Source: JBDTES01 sp039922435 (GTDB lineage: Bacteria > Patescibacteriota > Saccharimonadia > Saccharimonadales > UBA4665). From it: a stretch of DNA of 6,129 nt. The position numbers and the translations under genes are program-made. This document shows, one piece after another, positions 5,458-6,129 of this stretch. The notes beneath the pieces are model-generated. The model was not told where the DNA came from, did no database searches, and saw only the letters and a program-made list of their open reading frames with translations. Location of the stretch: positions 1-6,129 of the forward strand of contig JBDTES010000015.1 in assembly GCA_039922435.1 (NCBI GenBank), written 5' to 3'. How positions within the stretch are numbered: position 1 is the first letter of the stretch; each line of letters starts with the position of its first letter.

Positions 5458-5488
5458 CAGGTTGATGTTTCGGAATAAGGGTTTGCAC
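5435..5488 (-). CDS. 17-codon upstream ORF with strong SD, overlapping the membrane gene start
   Basis: GTG at 5488-5486 opens a 17-codon reading frame (VQTLIPKHQPDGSAHAQ; the GTG would be read as Met) ending at TAA 5437-5435. It has the best ribosome site of the window, GGAG five bases upstream. Its frame differs from that of the 229-residue membrane protein, whose two candidate ATGs (5457 and 5445) lie inside it. A ribosome ending at 5435 is close to both, so termination and re-initiation could drive the main gene. The other reading is that the true start is this GTG and a base has been gained or lost, putting the N-terminus out of frame. The peptide has no recognisable family. Confidence 0.4.
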   Translation of the reverse strand: MQTLIPKHQPDGSAHAQ

Positions 5489-5492
5489 GGGC

Positions 5493-5500
5493 TCTCCTTT
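5493..5500 (-). promoter_or_regulatory. Ribosome binding site AAAGGAGA
   Basis: The minus strand reads AAAGGAGA, the only strong SD in the window. Its GGAG core is five bases before GTG 5488, ideal for that start, but 36 bases before ATG 5457 and 48 before ATG 5445, too far to serve those directly. It therefore decides in favour of initiation at the GTG. Confidence 0.65.
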
Positions 5501-5511
5501 GTTTCTACTTA

Positions 5512-5540
5512 AGCATATCGAAAAAGGCTAACTCGCGCAA
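5512..5540 (-). promoter_or_regulatory. Possible promoter upstream of the short ORF and 229-residue gene
   Basis: TTGCGC (5540-5535) and TATGCT (5517-5512) are separated by exactly 17 bases on the minus strand. Both match consensus only partly (3 of 6 and 4 of 6). A start near 5505 would leave a short leader carrying the SD, which is the arrangement expected. The support is the spacing and position more than the hexamers. Confidence 0.3.
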
Positions 5541-5568
5541 TTAGGTCAGGTGAGTGGTATCTGGTTGT

Positions 5569-5596
5569 AAAAATAATAAGAAAGAGATGCTTTTTC
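5569..5596 (-). terminator. Weak A/T-rich terminator candidate after the DUF6159-like gene
   Basis: On the minus strand GAAAAAG (5596-5590) pairs with CTCTTTC (5586-5580) with one mismatch around CAT, followed by TTATTATTTTT (5579-5569). It lies 47 bp past the TAG of the DUF6159-like gene. The stem is short and A/T-rich, so read-through into the next gene is likely even if it acts. Confidence 0.3.
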
Positions 5597-5643
5597 GGTA
5601 CAGCCGGTGGGCTTTATTAAAACGTCGATGTTTCAGTAGATGG

Positions 5644-6129
5644 CTAGGTAGCTACTGAAGGGCCTTTTGATCCGAATAGATGGCGTCGTTTCTTTTTGAT
5701 GAACACCTGATTAAGCAAGTCTTCGCTGAATGCTGGAGGTACTTTGCCGTAGGTAGCATAGTAGAATAGGGCAATGTTAACTAGACTGTTGGCAAAAGAG
5801 CCGATAACCGACAAAATGATCGAGATAATTATATAAAGGATTATTATTACCCAAAGCATGGCGTAGCTTTGTAGGTTGACTGAGGCGACAATACCAGTAA
5901 TGAAAGCAATAATTAGGGCTACATTGAGTAGGGCTAAGGGGGTATTTACGCTAAGCTTAGCTACAATACTCTCACCCCATGTCCGTTTAAAGAAGCTAAA
6001 CGAACTCTTAATAGAGCTTACCCCACTGGGTTTCTGGCTAGTCATTATTATAGGAATCACGAATAGGGTACCTAGCGACCATAAGGCCCCTAGTAGCCAA
6101 GCTAATATCCAACCAACGAAGCGGACTCG
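5644..6129 (-). CDS. DUF6159-like membrane protein, C-terminal part (5' end beyond right edge)
   Basis: The frame is open from the right edge to a TAG at 5646-5644: 161 residues with no upstream stop. A GTG at 6060 (the V of LFVIPIIM) could be read as a start, but it falls inside a membrane helix and the upstream codons continue the family pattern (WILAWLLGALWSLGTLFVIP), so the real start lies outside the window. Next comes SSFSFFKRTWGESIVAKL, the 'S..lfk.tWGe' hallmark of DUF6159, an uncharacterised multi-pass family. Two further hydrophobic stretches follow (LALLNVALIIAFITGIV; then MLWVIIILYIIISIILSVIG and NSLVNIALFYYATYG). The end has the family-like 'YATYGKVPPAFSEDLL' and a basic tail FIKKKRRHLFG. 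The function is unknown. The next gene on the same strand is another multi-pass protein. Confidence 0.8.
   Translation of the reverse strand, partial: RVRFVGWILAWLLGALWSLGTLFVIPIIMTSQKPSGVSSIKSSFSFFKRTWGESIVAKLSVNTPLALLNVALIIAFITGIVASVNLQSYAMLWVIIILYIIISIILSVIGSFANSLVNIALFYYATYGKVPPAFSEDLLNQVFIKKKRRHLFGSKGPSVAT

Noticed and set aside
5461..5636. Direct repeat GTyGATGTTTCrG at 5461-5473 and 5624-5636
   Set aside because: Only two copies with 11 of 13 identities, no regular spacing and no further copies; not a CRISPR or clear regulatory array.
1..6129. UGA recoding as in Absconditabacteria or Gracilibacteria
   Set aside because: The 212-residue gene ends in TGA and no gene contains in-frame TGA; Trp is TGG.

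Overview
All genes recognised in this 6.1 kb window lie on the minus strand, so transcription runs from high to low coordinates. Genes are compact and gaps short (largest 186 bp). Standard stops are used (TAA, TAG, TGA) and Trp is TGG, so there is no sign of UGA recoding. Small membrane or surface proteins dominate, Shine-Dalgarno (SD) sequences are scarce, and GC content is moderate by eye. Together this suggests a reduced-genome bacterium, most likely Patescibacteria/CPR and perhaps Candidatus Saccharibacteria. That placement is an inference from style; no marker gene here proves it.

Layout in transcription order. (1) 6129-5644: C-terminal part of a DUF6159-like polytopic membrane protein, cut by the right edge. 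(2) 5540-4768: a promoter-like element, the only strong SD, a 17-codon upstream ORF, and a 229-residue multi-pass membrane protein resembling the DUF975 type, with a hairpin after it. (3) 4718-4533: a short ORF that may be a gene remnant, then tRNA-Lys(CUU) with encoded CCA. (4) 4517-3759: a terminator, a 212-residue protein with two membrane segments and a cytoplasmic domain, and a second terminator. (5) 3670-2447: an MFS transporter followed by a hairpin. (6) 2301-1221: a tight pair of surface proteins, one with leucine-rich repeats and one with four cysteines, both with an N-terminal anchor and a low-complexity stalk. (7) 1132-286: a 70-residue two-helix membrane protein and a 2H phosphoesterase-like protein lacking its first catalytic His. 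(8) 191-1: the N-terminus of another membrane protein, cut by the left edge.

The only well-supported functional unit is the LRR/four-Cys pair, one base apart and built to the same plan; in an epibiotic organism it would be a candidate for cell-surface contact. The two membrane proteins at the right end may share a transcript. The other genes are neighbours without a visible shared pathway. No mobile element, CRISPR array or complete defence system was seen.
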